Source: Nonlabens antarcticus (lineage in GTDB: Bacteria; Bacteroidota; Bacteroidia; Flavobacteriales; Flavobacteriaceae). Taken from it: a stretch of DNA of 64,000 nucleotides. The stretch is taken from positions 96,169 to 160,168 of the forward strand of contig NZ_JADFCO010000061.1 in NCBI RefSeq assembly GCF_015356755.1. The letters are read 5' to 3'. The notes beneath the pieces were generated by a model that was not told the origin of the DNA, searched no databases, and was given only the letters and a program-made list of their open reading frames with translations. The position numbers and the translations under genes are program-made. Each line of letters opens with the position of its first letter. Position 1 is the first letter of the stretch. This document shows positions 61,882 to 64,000 of this stretch, piece by piece.

Positions 61882-63114
61882 TTAAGCCTCAACCAAATCC
61901 ACATTCAGTTCCAACTCCACATCCACCTGATTCTTCAAGATATCATCCATCGTTTCACGCTCGCGTATCAAGTGAGGTTTGCCGTTGTACCAAAGCACTT
62001 CCGCAGGACGATAACGAGAATTATAGTTGCTCGCCATGGAGTAGCAATAGGCACCAGCATTGGAAAAGGAAAGAATATCGCCTTCGGCGATTTCTGATAT
62101 TTGTCGGTTTTGTGCAAACGTGTCGGTTTCACATATGTAGCCTACAACGCTGTAGAACCTCATTTTTCCTTCTGGATTGGATATATTTTTTATTCCGTGA
62201 TAGGATCCATACAACATAGGACGGATCAAGTGATTGAAGCCGGAATCAATTCCAGCGAAAACCGTACTCGTGGTTTGCTTGATCACATTGACTTTCGCCA
62301 AAAAATGACCAGCTTCTGAAACCATAAATTTCCCGGGTTCAAACGCCAGAGCAATCTCGCGACCGTAAGATTTACAAAAATCATTGAAGCGCTCGCTCAG
62401 CTGCTCGCCCAGATCCTCAATATCGGTAGATACATCACCTTCTTTATAAGGAACCTTAAAACCAGAGCCAAAATCGATGAATTCTAGATCCTTAAATTTC
62501 GCTGCTGTTTCAAAAAGAATTTCTGTGGCATATAAAAATACACCGATGTCCAGAATGTCGCTACCAGTGTGCATGTGCACACCATTCACGGTCATTCCCG
62601 TATTTTCCACGATACGCAGCAAGTGCGGAATCTGATGTATGGAAATACCAAATTTTGAATCGATGTGACCCACACTAATATTGGCGTTCCCACCCGCCAT
62701 CACATGCGGATTGATACGCACACAAACGGGAATGGTTGGATGTTTTGCACCAAATTGTTCGAGTATAGAAAGGTTATCGATATTGATCTGCACACCCAGC
62801 TTAGCCACCTTTTCGATTTCTTCCAGAGAAACACCGTTGGGCGTATAGATAATTTTGGACGGATCAACTCCAGCAGCCAGTCCCAGCTGCACTTCCTGTG
62901 AACTCACGGTATCGAGTCCGGCGCCTAACTGTTTAAAAAGCTTCAAGATGGATATGTTTGACAATGCCTTTACTGCGTAGTGAATACGTAGGTTTTTAGC
63001 TTTCGCGAAAGCGGATGTCAAACGTTCATACTGCGAGATAATCGCCGCCGCATCATAGACATAGACCGGACTACCGTGTTCCTGCGCTACGTTCAATAGA
63101 TCTTGTGCATTCAT
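61882..63114 (-). CDS. lysA: Diaminopimelate decarboxylase
   Basis: PLP enzyme that forms lysine from meso-diaminopimelate, last step of the pathway. 410 residues, fold type III. PLP-lysine in HYAVKALSN (Lys49), HMHTGSDI, GGGF-like DFGSGFKVPY and the substrate loop CETDTFAQNR with the active-site Cys. Residues 35-39 (AFAKA) come from the palindrome just before the PLP lysine. Closed by a strong minus-strand terminator. Confidence 0.96.
   Translation of the reverse strand: MNAQDLLNVAQEHGSPVYVYDAAAIISQYERLTSAFAKAKNLRIHYAVKALSNISILKLFKQLGAGLDTVSSQEVQLGLAAGVDPSKIIYTPNGVSLEEIEKVAKLGVQINIDNLSILEQFGAKHPTIPVCVRINPHVMAGGNANISVGHIDSKFGISIHQIPHLLRIVENTGMTVNGVHMHTGSDILDIGVFLYATEILFETAAKFKDLEFIDFGSGFKVPYKEGDVSTDIEDLGEQLSERFNDFCKSYGREIALAFEPGKFMVSEAGHFLAKVNVIKQTTSTVFAGIDSGFNHLIRPMLYGSYHGIKNISNPEGKMRFYSVVGYICETDTFAQNRQISEIAEGDILSFSNAGAYCYSMASNYNSRYRPAEVLWYNGKPHLIRERETMDDILKNQVDVELELNVDLVEA
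62999..63012. repeat. Palindrome GCTTTCGCGAAAGC, copy 14 (genic, AFAKA frame)
   Basis: Perfect 14-bp core in lysA, Ala35 to Ala39, close to the active site in sequence. Confidence 0.95.
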
Positions 63115-63229
63115 TATGTTATGCGTTAAAATTAAATTAAGGGATCAAAAATAAATAGGACTGGACGATATAATGAGATTTGAGGCAAAACATTTTGATT
63201 TTACAAGGGTAGCAGTCAGTTTATTTTTG

Positions 63230-63307
63230 TTTTATTTTTAATTTGGGCGTTCCCAAAGGGTCGGGCTTTCCGTTACAAGTCCTCGGTTTATCGATTCCAT
63301 CGATAAA
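63230..63307. repeat. Repeat-like GC-richer block with hairpin
   Basis: Contains GGGCGTTCCC and GGGTCGGGCTTTCCG, phrases I recall from intergenic elements in Bacteroidota, and a perfect 9-bp hairpin, TTTATCGAT (63287-63295) with its complement at 63299-63307 around TCC. It lies directly upstream of the tandem repeats. Confidence 0.5.
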
Positions 63308-63384
63308 ACTGTGGGCTTTTCATTTCAATCCCTAACGCAAAGCTTACCAATCAAAAAACACTTATTTGTTTCATTCAGGCCAAA

Positions 63385-64000
63385 GCTCCTTGTCTAGAAA
63401 AAGGAAAGGTGGATTCCGAATCTGCGATGGCAGGTAAGAAGACGTATAGGTTGAAGTTCCATTCGGTTTGATTCAATGTCAAAGGATAAATCAAATTCAC
63501 CGGATCTTCTACGATTTTTGATTGCATCGCCGTAAACGACGAGTCCAGTCCGCCATTGTGCAATCCTCTCACGAAACCTCTTCGGATGCAGGCTTCTAAG
63601 CGAGAAGCCTTATTCTTGTGTAATTTTAACTAGGATCTGAACTCTAAAAAGCTCCTTTCCTAGAAAAAGGAAAGGTGGATTCTGAATCTGCAATAGCAGA
63701 TAAGAAGACGGATAGATCGAAGTTTCATTCTGTTTGATTCAATGTCAAAGGGTAAATAAAATTCACTGGATCTTCTACGATTCCTGATTGCATCGCCGTA
63801 AAAGACGAGTCCAGTCCGCCATTGTGCAATCCTCTCACGAAAGCTCGTCAGTTGCAGGCTTATAGGCGAGATGCCTTAATCTTGTGTAATTTTAACTAGG
63901 ATTTAAACTCTAAAAAGCTCCTTTCCTAGAAAAAGGAAAGGTGGATTCTGAATCTGCGGTAGCAGAACGGAAGACGGATAGGTTGAAGTTGTTCTAAACT
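63385..64000. repeat. Tandem 266-bp repeat, two full copies and a third partial one
   Basis: The unit beginning GCTCCTT..CTAGAAAAAGG starts at 63385, 63651 and 63917, an exact period of 266 bp both times. Copies differ by scattered base changes; the third departs from the unit after about 74 bases, near the window edge. Each unit opens with an inverted repeat (CCTTTCC / GGAAAGG, perfect in copies 2 and 3). A minus-strand frame in copy 1 (65 codons, GTG start) is preserved in copy 2 except for one Trp codon that is a stop, so coding is doubtful. Confidence 0.9.

Noticed and set aside
63375..63572. 65-codon minus-strand frame in the tandem repeat
   Set aside because: Starts with GTG, and the equivalent frame in the second copy has an in-frame stop at a Trp codon; treated as part of the repeat, not a gene.
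1..64000. CRISPR arrays, tRNA, rRNA, transposases and phage genes
   Set aside because: None found on reading. The only tandem repeats are the 266-bp unit at the right end and the 7-bp unit near 26,024; neither has the repeat-spacer form of CRISPR.

Overview
The window reads as a chromosomal segment of a Bacteroidota bacterium, most likely a marine Flavobacteriaceae member. The evidence is an AT-rich sequence, almost no Shine-Dalgarno sites, families such as DUF4290, DUF4834, DUF5683 and a MurA with Asp instead of the catalytic Cys, and short promoter boxes close to TAnnTTTG. The repeated palindrome GCTTTCGCGAAAGC suggests a Nonlabens- or Dokdonia-like genus, but that is inference. I see no rRNA, tRNA, CRISPR array, transposase, prophage or integrase. 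The region is mostly conserved core genome.

Layout. 0-5.7 kb: end of a DUF4290-like gene, murA, a secreted protein, an RluE-type pseudouridine synthase, a surface-repeat protein and a DNA-binding-like protein. 5.7-12.8 kb: a minus-strand block with carbonic anhydrase, alpha/beta hydrolase, a Sua5/YciO protein, DUF2945, aldehyde dehydrogenase, RluA-type synthase, a GNAT-like protein and an outer-membrane protein. 12.8-18.4 kb: a plus-strand surface-glycan operon (DUF4834, YfhO, GT4 glycosyltransferase, flippase). 18.4-24.1 kb: a secreted Ser/Arg-rich protein, a lipoprotein, a photolyase-SDR-SRPBCC operon and a barrel protein. 24.2-31.3 kb: CsbD and pterin dehydratase, YebC, a BON-LysM protein, AcpH, GlmM, a lipid A acyltransferase, a rhomboid protease and a TlpA-like lipoprotein. 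31.4-39.8 kb: a GAF protein, an HD-Pycsar effector fusion, a giant metallophosphoesterase/outer-membrane barrel lipoprotein and Dps with a small unlisted ORF abutting its start. 39.9-46 kb: the cluster parA-parB-DUF5683-dapB-lepB-WbqC-DUF1853. 46-55.4 kb: glycosyltransferase, a SnoaL pseudogene, DbpA-like helicase, CbpA/CbpM, a PLP enzyme and a ClC channel. 55.9-64 kb: a TetR-controlled redox operon, quinone reductase, DUF808, lysA, and a 266-bp tandem repeat at the right edge.

The strongest unexplained signal is the 14-bp palindrome GCTTTCGCGAAAGC. It occurs 14 times perfectly in 64 kb: 4 copies are intergenic and 10 lie inside genes, in all three reading frames (encoded as AFAKA, RFRES or SLSRK). 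No gene or gap holds two copies. It behaves like a highly iterated, genome-wide palindrome that proteins tolerate in loops and linkers. Its role is unknown to me.

Other points of interest are an orphan HD-PycTM protein with no cyclase beside it, a matched pair of 16-bp operators in front of the tetR gene and its neighbouring operon, a nonsense-broken SnoaL gene, and unlisted small ORFs of 42, 46 and 32 codons.
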